Source: Pseudophaeobacter profundi
GTDB lineage: Bacteria > Pseudomonadota > Alphaproteobacteria > Rhodobacterales > Rhodobacteraceae
Direction of reading: 5' to 3'
DNA: 64,000 bases
NCBI RefSeq assembly: GCF_029697505.1
Contig: NZ_JARJEF010000007.1
Span: 62,001 to 126,000, forward strand
Numbering within the stretch: position 1 is the first letter of the stretch; the number at the start of each line of letters is the position of its first letter. A program made the position numbers and the translations under genes. This document shows positions 25,176 through 34,412 of the stretch, piece after piece. Below the pieces are notes generated by a model. It was not told the DNA's origin. It saw only the letters and a list, made by a program, of their open reading frames with translations, and did no database searches.

Positions 25176-26462
25176 CTATTTGCCGACCTCCAGCACATCC
25201 TCCAACGTGCGCAGCCCGGTCTTGGGTGCCTGAACCAGAACCGACATATTGCCGGGCTTATGTTCATTCCGCAGCATCTTCATATGTGCGCCAGGCAGAT
25301 CAGCCCAGGCAAAGACTTCGGACATACAAGGATCCAACCGGCGTTCAACCATCAGTTTGTTGGCGGCAGCGGCCTGTTTCAAATGGGCAAAGTGCGAGCC
25401 CTGAAGGCGTTTCTGATGCATCCACATATAGCGGACATCAAAGGTCAGGTTGAAGCCGGACGTCCCGGCGCAGATCACCACCATGCCGCCCTTTTTGCAC
25501 ACGAAGGTCGAAACCGGGAAAGTCGCCTCGCCGGGGTGTTCAAACACCATATCGACATTGTTGCCCTTGCCTGTGATGTCCCAGATGGCGGCGCCAAATT
25601 TGCGCGCCTCTTTGAACCAGGCGGCATATTCCGGGGTGTTCACGGTGGGCATTTGCCCCCAGCATTTGAAATCCTTGCGGTTCAGCACGCCCTTGGCGCC
25701 CAGCCCCATCACGAAATCACGCTTGCTTTCATCTGAAATCACCCCGATGGCATTGGCACCAGCCGTATTGATCAACTGGATCGCATAAGAACCAAGCCCC
25801 CCCGAAGCGCCCCAGACCAGCACGTTCTGGCCCGGCTTCAAATCATGGGGTTCATGACCGAACAACATCCGGTAGGCAGTTGCCAGCGTCAGGGTGTAGC
25901 AGGCGCTTTCTTCCCAGGTCAGATGCTTGGGCCGCGGCATCAGCTGCTGCGCCTGGACGCGGGTGAACTGCGAAAACGACCCATCCGGTGTTTCATAGCC
26001 CCAAATCCGTTGGCTGGGCGAATACATCGGATCGCCACCATTGCATTCTTCGTCGTCGCCATCGTCCTGATTGCAGTGGATCACCACCTCATCGCCGACT
26101 TTCCAGCGTTTGACCTTGTCACCAACCGCCCAGACGATGCCCGCCGCATCCGATCCGGCAATGTGATAGGGGGCCTTGTGACCATCAAACGGAGAAATCG
26201 GCTTACCCAGCGCGGCCCAGACACCATTGTAGTTAACCCCAGCGGCCATCACCAGAACCAGCACATCATGGCTGTCGATCTCTGGCACCTCCACCACCTC
26301 TTGCAACATGGCGCTATCGGGTTCGCCGTGGCGCTCTTTGCGGATGGCCCAAGCGTACATCGACTTGGGGACATATCCCATGGGCGGCATTTCACCGAGC
26401 TCATAAAGATCTTTCTCAGGAGCCTCGTAAGACAGCGGTCCGGTCTGTGTGTCCAAAGCCAT
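25176..26462 (-). CDS. ccr: Crotonyl-CoA carboxylase/reductase
   Basis: 428 residues from ATG 26462, preferred over the in-frame 26480 because GGAGG lies 5 bases before it. Medium-chain reductase fold with the NADPH loop WGASGGLGSYAIQL. The N-terminal part and the CNQDDGDDEECNGGDPMY loop are characteristic of Ccr. It reductively carboxylates crotonyl-CoA to (2S)-ethylmalonyl-CoA, the key step of the ethylmalonyl-CoA pathway for acetyl-CoA assimilation. ecm, which acts two steps later, is encoded divergently nearby. Confidence 0.96.
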   Translation of the reverse strand: MALDTQTGPLSYEAPEKDLYELGEMPPMGYVPKSMYAWAIRKERHGEPDSAMLQEVVEVPEIDSHDVLVLVMAAGVNYNGVWAALGKPISPFDGHKAPYHIAGSDAAGIVWAVGDKVKRWKVGDEVVIHCNQDDGDDEECNGGDPMYSPSQRIWGYETPDGSFSQFTRVQAQQLMPRPKHLTWEESACYTLTLATAYRMLFGHEPHDLKPGQNVLVWGASGGLGSYAIQLINTAGANAIGVISDESKRDFVMGLGAKGVLNRKDFKCWGQMPTVNTPEYAAWFKEARKFGAAIWDITGKGNNVDMVFEHPGEATFPVSTFVCKKGGMVVICAGTSGFNLTFDVRYMWMHQKRLQGSHFAHLKQAAAANKLMVERRLDPCMSEVFAWADLPGAHMKMLRNEHKPGNMSVLVQAPKTGLRTLEDVLEVGK

Positions 26463-26519
26463 GGTGGCCTCCATTTCCAAGGGTCATTGCTGCGATGCAG
26501 AATCGCGGCTGCTACCTGA

Positions 26520-26548
26520 TGGATAAAAATTGCCAAGCAACATTGCAA
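26520..26548 (-). promoter_or_regulatory. Probable ccr promoter
   Basis: On the minus strand TTGCAA (26548-26543), a 17-bp spacer and TATCCA (26525-26520). Leader of about 50 bases before ATG 26462. Confidence 0.45.
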
Positions 26549-26573
26549 CCCCATTTGGCTCAATATTGTAATT

Positions 26574-28064
26574 TTATGACTTTGCGGATGCAGAAACACC
26601 CCTTGCACTCGCAGCATCCCGGCCCTCTCCCAGGCCCAATGGCGCCTGGGGGACCAGATGCGCGATAGAATTCGCATAGTAGACCAGCAACTCGCGTTTG
26701 GCCCGTACCGGCACCAACTGCCCCTTTTCGCGCACCACCAAGCCACGCATCAGCAGAATGCGGATCGCCTCTTGTCCGGCGGAATCCAGGCTCAGGCTGT
26801 GATGCTGTGCGCTGACCGGCGCCATCTGACTTTCCAGTTGTTTCATATGATGTGTCAGCAACTCCGCGCTCATGGCACCGTGGCGCAGCAACAGCCAGGC
26901 CGCCATCGGGACCGGCAGCACCGGCACGGCTGCACCAATGCGCGACAACAGCTCCTGCGCCAGCAAAGGGGTGAGGCCGCCCTCCTCTGCCTGCGGCCCT
27001 GCCGGTCCCGCCGCAGGATTATCACTGGGGTCCCCGGCCTGGGTGCTCTTGGCAAAGTCACGCAGGCTCAGCGGGCGACCAAAGACCACCGCCGCATGGC
27101 CAAAACGGTGGTAGCGCCCGGTAACCCACAGCCAGAACTGACGCAGGATCCGCGCCATGACCACCCCTATCCGAGCCTTGAAACGGCGCTCTCCGGCGCG
27201 GGCAGCCGACGTTAGGATGCGATCTTCAAGCACCCAATCATAGTTCAGCGCCACAGGCACAAAGACCACATCCCGCCCCTGCGGGTCCCGCGCCCCGGCC
27301 TCGACAATATACTTCAACAGCCCCAGTCGCGGCGGCGCCAGGGCACCATCCAGGCTCAGCCCGCCTTCGGGAAATATCGCCTGCGTCGCCCCGCCCTGGG
27401 TCGCCAGGCGAATATAGGTGGCAAGCACCCGGCGATACAGATCGTCGCGCGACTTGCGGCGGATAAAATAGGCCCCCATCGCCCGGATCAGCCGCGACAG
27501 AGGCCAAACCCGTGCCCATTCCCCCACCGCATAAGACAGCGCCGAACGCCGCGCCGCCAGATAGGTCACCAGCACGTAATCCATGTTGGAACGGTGGTTC
27601 ATCACAAAGATCAGCGTCGCATCAGGATCCAGCTGCTGCAATGCCGCCTTATCCTGATAGCCCAGCCTCACCCGGTAAATCGCATTGGACAGCCAGCGCG
27701 CAGCCCCGATGGCCAGGCCAAAATAGGCAAAAGCGGAAAAAGAGGGAACAATTTCGCGGGCATATCGGCGCGCCTGTTCAAAGGCCACATTGTCGGGAAT
27801 GCCGTGATCCGAGGCATGGCGCGCGACGGCCTGTGCCACCTCGGGATCATAGATCAGCCGCTGGATCATATCGTAACGCCTGGTCAGCTTGAACGGTTCG
27901 ATTGGTCGTTGCAACCGCCTGTTGATCCGCGTCACCGCACGTTCAAAGCGACGACGAAAGAACCAGCGGACCGATGGAAACAGAAAATGAGAGGCAAAGG
28001 TGACCGCCGCAAAAAGCAGGATCAGCACCAATAGCCAAAGCGGGAGTTCAACACTACGCGTCAT
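26574..28064 (-). CDS. Glycerol-3-phosphate acyltransferase-like protein (PlsB/PlsC superfamily)
   Basis: 496 residues. An N-terminal membrane helix (LWLLVLILLFAAVTFASHFLF) precedes the acyltransferase core: NHRSNMD is the catalytic H-x4-D box and IFPEGG the glycerophosphate-binding box. The C-terminal 200 residues are variable. It should acylate glycerol-3-phosphate or lysophosphatidate at the inner membrane. The family is much longer than PlsC (see the 246-residue PlsC at 55342) and shorter than PlsB of E. coli. It precedes ccr on the same strand. Confidence 0.82.
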   Translation of the reverse strand: MTRSVELPLWLLVLILLFAAVTFASHFLFPSVRWFFRRRFERAVTRINRRLQRPIEPFKLTRRYDMIQRLIYDPEVAQAVARHASDHGIPDNVAFEQARRYAREIVPSFSAFAYFGLAIGAARWLSNAIYRVRLGYQDKAALQQLDPDATLIFVMNHRSNMDYVLVTYLAARRSALSYAVGEWARVWPLSRLIRAMGAYFIRRKSRDDLYRRVLATYIRLATQGGATQAIFPEGGLSLDGALAPPRLGLLKYIVEAGARDPQGRDVVFVPVALNYDWVLEDRILTSAARAGERRFKARIGVVMARILRQFWLWVTGRYHRFGHAAVVFGRPLSLRDFAKSTQAGDPSDNPAAGPAGPQAEEGGLTPLLAQELLSRIGAAVPVLPVPMAAWLLLRHGAMSAELLTHHMKQLESQMAPVSAQHHSLSLDSAGQEAIRILLMRGLVVREKGQLVPVRAKRELLVYYANSIAHLVPQAPLGLGEGRDAASARGVSASAKS

Positions 28065-28359
28065 GCACCAAGCCTATAGCAATTACAGCGGGGGTAAACG
28101 CCCGCCTCCCAAAGACGCAACAGCCAATGATACCAATTACACAATTATGCGATTCTATGGCTCGAATAAGGGCACAGAGTCATGGGAAGAAGACATTCTC
28201 GGTCGCGATATACTGCGCCCTGGCCAGTCGGTTCGCATCGGTTTTGGCGATGGCACCGACTATTGCAAATTTGACTTTCGGGCCGTTTTTGATGACGACG
28301 ACGTTCTGGTCGCCAAGGACATAAATGTGTGCAAGATCGGCACCTATACCTACAGCTGA
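28063..28359 (+). CDS. Small secreted-type protein lacking its signal peptide (possible gene remnant)
   Basis: 98 residues if begun at ATG 28063, which overlaps the start codon of the divergent acyltransferase gene. From about residue 23 the sequence (NYTIMRFYGSNKGTESWEED, then GTDYCKFDFRAVF and INVCKIG with two cysteines) looks like small exported proteins of this group that normally begin with a signal peptide. None is seen here, only a Ser/Gly/Pro/Lys-rich stretch. Either the 5' end was lost, or the protein is cytoplasmic. A good terminator follows at 28402. Confidence 0.5.
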   Translation: MHQAYSNYSGGKRPPPKDATANDTNYTIMRFYGSNKGTESWEEDILGRDILRPGQSVRIGFGDGTDYCKFDFRAVFDDDDVLVAKDINVCKIGTYTYS

Positions 28360-28401
28360 ACGCACAACCAGCCGCCGCTGGTGCCCGTTGCAATGTGATC
28401 T

Positions 28402-28439
28402 AAAGCGCGCCCCTGCCTATCGCAGCGGTGCGCTTTTTT
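28402..28439 (+). terminator. Intrinsic terminator after the small secreted-type gene
   Basis: AAAGCGC, CC and CTGC (28402-28416) pair in order with GCAG, GG and GCGCTTT with single mismatches, followed by a T6 run ending at 28439. Confidence 0.7.
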
Positions 28440-28472
28440 GGGCTTGGGACCATTTCGCCGCAACGCAGCGAA

Positions 28473-28502
28473 TTGACAAGGGTTGAAAATTGCAGTTTAG
28501 AT
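28473..28502 (+). promoter_or_regulatory. Strong promoter of ecm
   Basis: Consensus TTGACA (28473-28478), then TTTAGA after 17 bp or TTAGAT after 18 bp (28497-28502). Leader of about 40 bases to ATG 28549. Confidence 0.7.
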
Positions 28503-28548
28503 CTGTTGAGCGAAACATAATTACCAAAGCAAACCCGCGAGGCGCCCC

Positions 28549-30522
28549 ATGTCGCAGATGCAGAATGACCGCAAAACCGATCGCCCCTGGCTGATCCGAA
28601 CCTATGCTGGCCACTCCACTGCCGAGGCCTCGAATGCGCTCTACCGGGCGAATCTGGCCAAAGGGCAGACCGGTCTGTCGGTCGCCTTCGATCTGCCGAC
28701 CCAGACAGGATACGACAGTGACCATGTTCTGGCCCGTGGCGAAGTGGGCAAGGTGGGCGTTCCCGTTGGGCATCTGGGCGATATGCGCAGCCTGTTTGAC
28801 CAGATACCGCTCGACCAGATGAATACCTCAATGACCATCAATGCCACCGCGCCCTGGCTGCTCTCTCTCTATATTGCTGCCGCCGAAGAACAGGGCGCAG
28901 ATATTTCCAAGCTACAAGGCACGGTGCAAAACGATCTGATCAAGGAATATCTGAGCCGCGGCACCTATATCTGCCCGCCTGCGCCCAGCCTCAAGATGAT
29001 CGCGGATGTGGCCGAATACTGCTATACGCATGTGCCAAAGTGGAACCCGATGAACGTCTGTTCCTATCACCTGCAAGAGGCCGGTGCGACGCCAGAACAG
29101 GAGCTGGCCTTTGCCCTGGCTACAGCGCAGGCGGTGCTGGATGAATTGCAGCCCCGGATCGCGCCAGAGGATTTCCCGGCCATGGTTGGGCGGATTTCAT
29201 TCTTTGTGAATGCCGGCATCCGCTTTGTTACCGAGATGTGCAAAATGCGCGCCTTTGTCGATCTGTGGGATGAAATCTGCCGGGATCGATATGGCGTTGA
29301 AAACCCCAAGTTCCGCCGCTTCCGTTATGGGGTGCAGGTGAATTCACTGGGGCTGACGGAACAGCAGCCCGAAAACAATGTCTATCGCATCCTGATTGAA
29401 ATGCTGGCGGTGACCCTGTCGAAAAAGGCCCGTGCCCGCGCCGTGCAGTTGCCCGCCTGGAACGAAGCCCTGGGCCTGCCCCGCCCCTGGGATCAGCAAT
29501 GGTCGATGCGGATGCAGCAGATCCTGGCCTATGAAACCGACCTCCTGGAATATGAAGACCTGTTTGAAGGCAACCCGGCCGTCGACAGAAAGGTCCAGAC
29601 GCTGAAAGACGACGCCCGTGCCGAGCTTGCCAACCTACAGTCTATGGGTGGGGCGGTCGCTTCTATCGACTATATGAAATCGCGGCTGGTCGATTCCAAC
29701 GCCGAACGGCTGAATCGGATCGAGCGCAATGAAACCGTGGTGGTTGGGGTAAACAGCTGGACAGAAGGTGAGCCATCGCCGCTGCAAACTGAAGACGGCG
29801 GCATCATGGTGGTGGACCCTGCGGTTGAACAGGAACAGATCACGCGGTTGAACGCCTGGCGGCAGGCCCGTGACGCGGATGCCGTTGCAACCGCCCTCGC
29901 CGATCTGCGCGCTGCCGCGCGCGCAGGCGACAATATCATGCCCGCGTCGATTGCGGCGGCAAAGGCCGGTGTCACCACGGGCGAATGGGCAGAGGAAATG
30001 CGCCGGGTTCACGGCACCTATCGCGGCCCCACCGGGGTTTCCGGCTCGCCTTCAAACAAGACCGAAGGTCTGGATGACCTCCGCGAGGCGGTCAACGCGG
30101 CGTCGGATCAACTCGGCCGTAGGTTGAAATTCGTGGTTGGCAAGCCCGGTCTTGACGGCCATTCCAACGGCGCCGAGCAAATTGCCTTTCGCGCCCGCGA
30201 CTGTGGCATGGACATCACCTATAATGGCATCCGCATGACCCCTGAAGAGCTGGTTGCCCAAGCCCAAGATGATGGTGCCCATGTGGTCGGGCTGTCGATC
30301 CTATCCGGCAGCCACATGCCACTGGTGGAAGAACTGATGCAGCGCATGCGCGAGGCAAACCTTGGACATATTCCCGTCGTGGTTGGCGGCATCATCCCCG
30401 ACGATGACGCCGAAAAGCTGAACCAGATGGGCGTATCGCGCGTTTACACCCCCAAGGATTTTGAACTGAACACAATCATGGCGGATATTGTCGAACTATC
30501 GCACCCCTCAAAGACGGCGTAA
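28549..30522 (+). CDS. ecm: (2R)-Ethylmalonyl-CoA mutase
   Basis: 657 residues, a single-chain B12-dependent acyl-CoA mutase. The substrate barrel fills the first 500 residues (GLSVAFDLPTQTGYDSDH). The B12 domain at the C-terminus has the base-off D-x-H-x-x-G in GKPGLDGHSNG, plus SILSGSH and VVGGIIPDDD. Length and sequence fit Ecm rather than the 700+ residue methylmalonyl-CoA mutase. It isomerises ethylmalonyl-CoA to methylsuccinyl-CoA. Transcribed from a consensus promoter at 28473. Confidence 0.93.
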   Translation: MSQMQNDRKTDRPWLIRTYAGHSTAEASNALYRANLAKGQTGLSVAFDLPTQTGYDSDHVLARGEVGKVGVPVGHLGDMRSLFDQIPLDQMNTSMTINATAPWLLSLYIAAAEEQGADISKLQGTVQNDLIKEYLSRGTYICPPAPSLKMIADVAEYCYTHVPKWNPMNVCSYHLQEAGATPEQELAFALATAQAVLDELQPRIAPEDFPAMVGRISFFVNAGIRFVTEMCKMRAFVDLWDEICRDRYGVENPKFRRFRYGVQVNSLGLTEQQPENNVYRILIEMLAVTLSKKARARAVQLPAWNEALGLPRPWDQQWSMRMQQILAYETDLLEYEDLFEGNPAVDRKVQTLKDDARAELANLQSMGGAVASIDYMKSRLVDSNAERLNRIERNETVVVGVNSWTEGEPSPLQTEDGGIMVVDPAVEQEQITRLNAWRQARDADAVATALADLRAAARAGDNIMPASIAAAKAGVTTGEWAEEMRRVHGTYRGPTGVSGSPSNKTEGLDDLREAVNAASDQLGRRLKFVVGKPGLDGHSNGAEQIAFRARDCGMDITYNGIRMTPEELVAQAQDDGAHVVGLSILSGSHMPLVEELMQRMREANLGHIPVVVGGIIPDDDAEKLNQMGVSRVYTPKDFELNTIMADIVELSHPSKTA

Positions 30523-30645
30523 TTCTGCTCTTTTTGCAAATACGGCTAATTTATTTGAATATTACTCTGGCAATTGCAGTTATGCTTAGCATTAAAGAGT
30601 GCCGGACAAAGAAATATGTCTGGCGTGCCAATCTGGAGTATCAAA

Positions 30646-30963
30646 ATGAGCCCTGACCTTTCAAAAATGTCTCGCAAAGAATTGCTTGAGCTTAGAAAGG
30701 GCATTGATTCTGCCCTGAAAGACGCAGAGCAACGCGAGCGAAAAGAAGCCATTAAGGCAGCCGAAGACGCGGCAGCCAAGTATGGTTTTTCACTTGATGA
30801 AATCACCGGCCCCAATCGGGCCAGTGGCAAGAAGCAAAAAGCCGCTGCAAAATATCGCAACCCGCACAACCCAGACGAAACCTGGAGCGGCCGGGGTCGT
30901 AAACCTCATTGGGTGCATTCCGCTATCTCCTCTGGTATGGATATCTCCGACCTGGAAATCTGA
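30646..30963 (+). CDS. H-NS histone-like family protein
   Basis: 105 residues from ATG 30646 (SD TGGAG); upstream in-frame starts lie in an untranslated AT-rich region. An N-terminal charged coiled coil ([20 protein letters not shown]) is followed by the H-NS DNA-binding motif in the form [12 protein letters not shown]. Expected to bind AT-rich DNA and silence or bend it. The leader has a hairpin GCCGGACA/TGTCTGGC at 30601-30623. deoD follows after 19 bp. Confidence 0.88.
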   Translation: MSPDLSKMSRKELLELRKGIDSALKDAEQRERKEAIKAAEDAAAKYGFSLDEITGPNRASGKKQKAAAKYRNPHNPDETWSGRGRKPHWVHSAISSGMDISDLEI

Positions 30964-30982
30964 ATCCGGACTGGAGAAAACA

Positions 30983-31687
30983 ATGACCATTCATATCGGC
31001 GCCCAAAAGGGTGATATCGCTGAAACGGTTCTTATGCCGGGCGATCCCTATCGCGCCAAATGGGCCGCAGAGACCTTTCTGCAAGAGGCCAAGCTGGTAA
31101 ATGAAACCCGCGGAATGCTGGGTTACACAGGCAGTTGGAATGGCCATCGCGTCACAATCCAAGGGAGTGGCATGGGAATGCCCTCTCTTTCCATTTATGC
31201 TAATGAATTGATCCGCGATTTTGGGGCCAAAACGCTTATTCGTATTGGATCCTGTGGTGGCATGCAGCCGCAGGTGAAACTGCGCGATGTCATTCTGGCA
31301 ATGACTGCCACCACCGTTGGATCCCCTTCGCAGAGTATTTTCAAGGAATTGAATTTTGCGCCAGTGGCGGATTGGTCGCTATTGCACGCGGCGGCACAGG
31401 CCGCGCAATCGCGCAGTATCGGCACCCATGTGGGCGGTATCTATTCGTCTGATACCTTTTATGATGAACGCGCCGACCTGAACGAACAAATGGTCCGACA
31501 CGGCATCCTTGGCGTCGAGATGGAAGCGGCTGAACTCTATACGCTGGCGGCACGCTATCAATGCCGCGCCTTGGCGGTGCTAACGGTTTCCGACCACCTG
31601 GGCACCGGTGAAGCACTGCCTGCCGATCAGCGCGAACGCAGTTTTGGCGATATGGTCGAAATCGCGCTGGAAGCCGCCTTCGCCTAA
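30983..31687 (+). CDS. deoD: Purine-nucleoside phosphorylase (DeoD type)
   Basis: 234 residues, the bacterial hexameric type. [26 protein letters not shown] is the family N-terminus, with the phosphate-binding GDP and R-I-G-S-C-G stretch (IRIGSCGG). The catalytic Asp is in VSDHLGTGE, and [14 protein letters not shown] is the nucleoside signature. It splits purine (deoxy)ribonucleosides with phosphate, which fits substrates delivered by the BMP-type importer. SD CTGGAG; a bidirectional terminator follows. Confidence 0.94.
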   Translation: MTIHIGAQKGDIAETVLMPGDPYRAKWAAETFLQEAKLVNETRGMLGYTGSWNGHRVTIQGSGMGMPSLSIYANELIRDFGAKTLIRIGSCGGMQPQVKLRDVILAMTATTVGSPSQSIFKELNFAPVADWSLLHAAAQAAQSRSIGTHVGGIYSSDTFYDERADLNEQMVRHGILGVEMEAAELYTLAARYQCRALAVLTVSDHLGTGEALPADQRERSFGDMVEIALEAAFA

Positions 31688-31734
31688 CCGACCTTGACAG
31701 AGGCGCCCCACGCGGGCCCAGTATTGGACAGAAT

Positions 31735-31763
31735 AAAGGCGGCCCGCTTCAAGGCCGCCTTTT
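31735..31763. terminator. Bidirectional terminator between deoD and the DUF1989 gene
   Basis: AAAGGCGGCC (31735-31744) pairs perfectly with GGCCGCCTTT (31753-31762). T-rich tracts flank it in both orientations, and the two genes converge here. Confidence 0.85.
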
Positions 31764-31780
31764 GCATAGATTGCCCTGAA

Positions 31781-32638
31781 TTACCTTCCGTGGCTTTGAT
31801 CATAGCCATTGCGCGCCGGGCTTTGCCAGCCATCCAGCGCGCCACCCTGGGGCGCAAAGACCTCTACCAGCAGCGGGTAACAGGCGGCAGTATCGCTGGA
31901 ATGCTGCTCCGCGCAGTCACCGCCTGGGCAGGCGCTCAGCGCCCCCAGCAGCGGAATTTCGGCAAAGAACTCAAGATAATCACCGGGGCGCACCGGGCTT
32001 TGCTTCATGAAGTACTGGCCGGTGTCACGGGTAAATCCGGTGCACATGAAAACATTCAGCACATCATGCACATAGGGTTCTGCCTCAGCCAGGCTTAGGC
32101 CTGTATGATCGGCCAGGGCGCGGGTCAGGTTCGAATGGCAACAGTGATGGTACTGGCTGCCCGCCAATAGATTGCCGGTATAGGGATCACAGCGGGTGCC
32201 AATGACATCATGCACCGAGCCGCCATAGGCATCGATGCCATACCAGCCCAGCGTGTCCTCAACGATGGTGGCCATCGGGCGAAGATTGGGCAGGCTGGTC
32301 CACATCCGCTCTCCGGTGGTGAGATGGGTGCCATGCAGCGCCCGGGTCTTGCCAGAATAAAACCGCTCTGCGAGGTCGGCACTGTTCCACAGGTTCAAAT
32401 CGCCAACCTGCGCCCCCTCTACCGAAGAGATGCGAAAGAACTGGCCTGCCGGGACCTCGAAACACGCCGCATCACGCGGGGGAACCAGCACCTCGGCCAC
32501 CTTTGCCGCGCCCGCCCGCGCCTGCCGATACAGCGCCAAATCTGGCTGCGGCAGGCTGTCATTTGGATAGCAAATCACCGGCTTGACGGCGCGGCGCGCC
32601 GCCGCATCGGCGGGGCCCTGTCGGGAAGTATCAGCCAT
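31781..32638 (-). CDS. DUF1989 / urea-carboxylase-associated family protein
   Basis: 285 residues from ATG 32638, where the conserved reading starts (MADTSRQGP); AGAGG lies upstream. Family marks: FEVPAGQFFRISSVEGAQVGDLN, the CHSNLTRAL stretch and NVFMCTGF with several Cys/His residues suitable for a metal. The family includes proteins linked to urea carboxylase and guanidine metabolism. Here no such enzymes adjoin, so the substrate is open. Confidence 0.85.
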   Translation of the reverse strand: MADTSRQGPADAAARRAVKPVICYPNDSLPQPDLALYRQARAGAAKVAEVLVPPRDAACFEVPAGQFFRISSVEGAQVGDLNLWNSADLAERFYSGKTRALHGTHLTTGERMWTSLPNLRPMATIVEDTLGWYGIDAYGGSVHDVIGTRCDPYTGNLLAGSQYHHCCHSNLTRALADHTGLSLAEAEPYVHDVLNVFMCTGFTRDTGQYFMKQSPVRPGDYLEFFAEIPLLGALSACPGGDCAEQHSSDTAACYPLLVEVFAPQGGALDGWQSPARNGYDQSHGR

Positions 32639-32828
32639 GGGGAAACCTCTTCTCTGTTTGCCCACAACTTGGCCCTGTTCCGGTGCGCACTGCAAGCCGG
32701 ATAAGGCAGGTCCACAGCATTTTGACACCACGATTGCGACTGGAAAATGATCTCGCCGAGCGCCAGAGCGTATTCACCCTGCGTATTCCAGGGGTGCAAA
32801 ACCGGTGCCGCCTTTTGCGCAACAGGCC

Positions 32829-33020
32829 TTAATCGCGCGCACGGCGGCAGTGACGCGGGGTATCAAGACCGGGCTGAACGGCACCGCAATGGCCACATAC
32901 CCACTGCCCCTTGCTGCGCTGTTGCCGCCAACGGCAGGCCCGCGTAAGGCTGGTGGTCATGCGGCGATAGATAAAGTAGCAAAACACGCCGGTTATCAGA
33001 AGCAGGATCAAAATAGGCAT
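32829..33020 (-). CDS. Small membrane protein with a Cys-rich (zinc-finger-like) tail
   Basis: 63 residues. One N-terminal membrane helix (LILLLITGVFCYFIY), a basic stretch, then VCGHCGAVQPG...RHC, a C-x2-C ... H-C pattern that could hold zinc. I recall similar tiny proteins in Rhodobacterales, which supports a real gene, but no function is known to me. Leftward, downstream of a terminator, in a 190 + 92 bp gap region. Confidence 0.6.
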   Translation of the reverse strand: MPILILLLITGVFCYFIYRRMTTSLTRACRWRQQRSKGQWVCGHCGAVQPGLDTPRHCRRARD

Positions 33021-33056
33021 AGCGCCCCATAGCGCGCCCAGGCAGTTTGCTCAAAC

Positions 33057-33092
33057 AAAAACCCCCGCACCGAGGGAGGACGCGAGGGTTTT
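33057..33092 (-). terminator. Intrinsic terminator of the 55-residue protein gene
   Basis: On the minus strand AAAACCC-t-CGC (33092-33082) pairs with GCG-g-GGGTTTT (33067-33057), ending in a T-run. Confidence 0.75.
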
Positions 33093-33112
33093 GAAACAGT
33101 GTCTACCTGCAA

Positions 33113-33280
33113 TCAGGCAGCGTCGTAATAGGGCACAAAACCATTGGCGGGCTGATCAGTCTTTGCCTCGGGCAGCGGCTCTGGCGTGTAATAGGCCCAG
33201 GCCTGATCCAAGGCGTCCAGCAGGGCGCGGGCTTTGGCGGTTTCGCGGATCTCTGGCAGGTAGTCTACGGTCTTCATCAT
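33113..33280 (-). CDS. Very small conserved-looking acidic protein, 55 residues
   Basis: Reading leftward from ATG 33280 (a second ATG follows at 33277) gives MMKTVDYLPEIRETAKARAL, then LLDALDQAWAYYTPEPLPEA and a C-terminus ending PYYDAA. SD CAGGA is 6 bases upstream and a good terminator follows at 33057-33092. Helical N-terminal half, Pro/Tyr-rich tail, no signal peptide. Real gene signals on both sides make it credible despite its size. Function unknown. Confidence 0.65.
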   Translation of the reverse strand: MMKTVDYLPEIRETAKARALLDALDQAWAYYTPEPLPEAKTDQPANGFVPYYDAA

Positions 33281-33405
33281 CTCGGTCCTGAGTTGTTAAA
33301 CCTCTCCCTGCGGTCACTATACGCCCAGACAGCAGGCGCTGCACCGGCCAATCTTGCAAACACGCCATGCACTGTTTGCAGGGCCGATCTGGCCGCAATG
33401 AACAC

Positions 33406-33436
33406 AAAACCCCCGGACAGGCGGGCTGTCCGGGGG
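33406..33436 (-). terminator. Terminator downstream of sdhB
   Basis: CCCCCGGACAG (33410-33420) pairs perfectly with CTGTCCGGGGG (33426-33436) over GCGGG. On the minus strand the stem is followed by TTTT (33409-33406). It closes the sdh operon. Confidence 0.85.
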
Positions 33437-33476
33437 CTGATTTCAAAACCTATAAAGGCAGCTCCATGGCACCGGA

Positions 33477-34256
33477 TCAAACGGCGCGATCAACCATCAT
33501 ATGCTTGATATGGGCAATTGCTGCGGCTGGGTTCAGCCCCTTGGGGCAGGTCTTGGTGCAGTTCATGATGGTATGGCAGCGATACAGCTTGAAAGGGTCT
33601 TCCAGCTGGTCCAGACGCTCTGGCGTGGCCTCATCACGGCTGTCGATGATCCAGCGATAGGCATGCAGCAACGCAGCTGGCCCAAGGTATTTGTCGCCGT
33701 TCCACCAGTAGCTGGGGCAAGAGGTCGAGCAGCTGGCGCACATCACGCATTCATACAGCCCGTCGAGCTTCTTACGGTCCTCGATCGACTGACGCCATTC
33801 CTTGGCGGGTGCATTGGTTTTGGTTTCCAGCCAGGGCATGATGGACGCATGCTGAGCATAGAAATGCGTCAGATCCGGGATCAGATCCTTGACCACCGGC
33901 ATATGCGGCAGCGGGTAGATTTTCACGTCGCCCTTGACCTCATCCAGCCCGTAGATACAGGCCAGCGTGTTGATACCATCGACGTTCATCGCGCAGGAAC
34001 CACAGATGCCTTCGCGGCAGGAGCGGCGGAAGGTCAGGGTTGGATCAATCTCGTTCTTGATCTTGATCAGCGCGTCCAGGATCATCGGACCACATTTGTC
34101 CATATCCAGGAAATAGGTATCCACCTGCGGGTTCTTGCCGTCGTCCGGGTTCCAGCGATAGATCTTGAACTTGCGCACATTGGTCGCGCCGTCGGGCTTG
34201 GGCCACGTCTTCCCCGTGGTGATCTTGGAATTTTTCGGAAGTGCGAATTCGACCAT
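33477..34256 (-). CDS. sdhB: Succinate dehydrogenase iron-sulfur subunit
   Basis: 259 residues from ATG 34256 ([10 protein letters not shown]); the in-frame extension to 34292 is not conserved. Three cluster motifs are complete: [2Fe-2S] CREGICGSC with a later C, [4Fe-4S] [12 protein letters not shown], and [3Fe-4S] [14 protein letters not shown]. It relays electrons from SdhA flavin to quinone at the SdhCD anchor. It is separated from sdhA by a lipoprotein gene and a sulfotransferase-like gene, which is unusual. Confidence 0.97.
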   Translation of the reverse strand: MVEFALPKNSKITTGKTWPKPDGATNVRKFKIYRWNPDDGKNPQVDTYFLDMDKCGPMILDALIKIKNEIDPTLTFRRSCREGICGSCAMNVDGINTLACIYGLDEVKGDVKIYPLPHMPVVKDLIPDLTHFYAQHASIMPWLETKTNAPAKEWRQSIEDRKKLDGLYECVMCASCSTSCPSYWWNGDKYLGPAALLHAYRWIIDSRDEATPERLDQLEDPFKLYRCHTIMNCTKTCPKGLNPAAAIAHIKHMMVDRAV

Positions 34257-34412
34257 AGATCGTTCTCCTTGCTTAGCTGCCTGCCACACCAAGGGCCAGG
34301 GCCCCAGGCTGACAGGAGATCAGATGGACCGGCTGAGCCCAGAGGCCCCTCCGAAACTTAAATAGTGCCGCAGCCGCAACAGATGTTTGGCGCGAGACGC
34401 AGAGGCAGGCAA

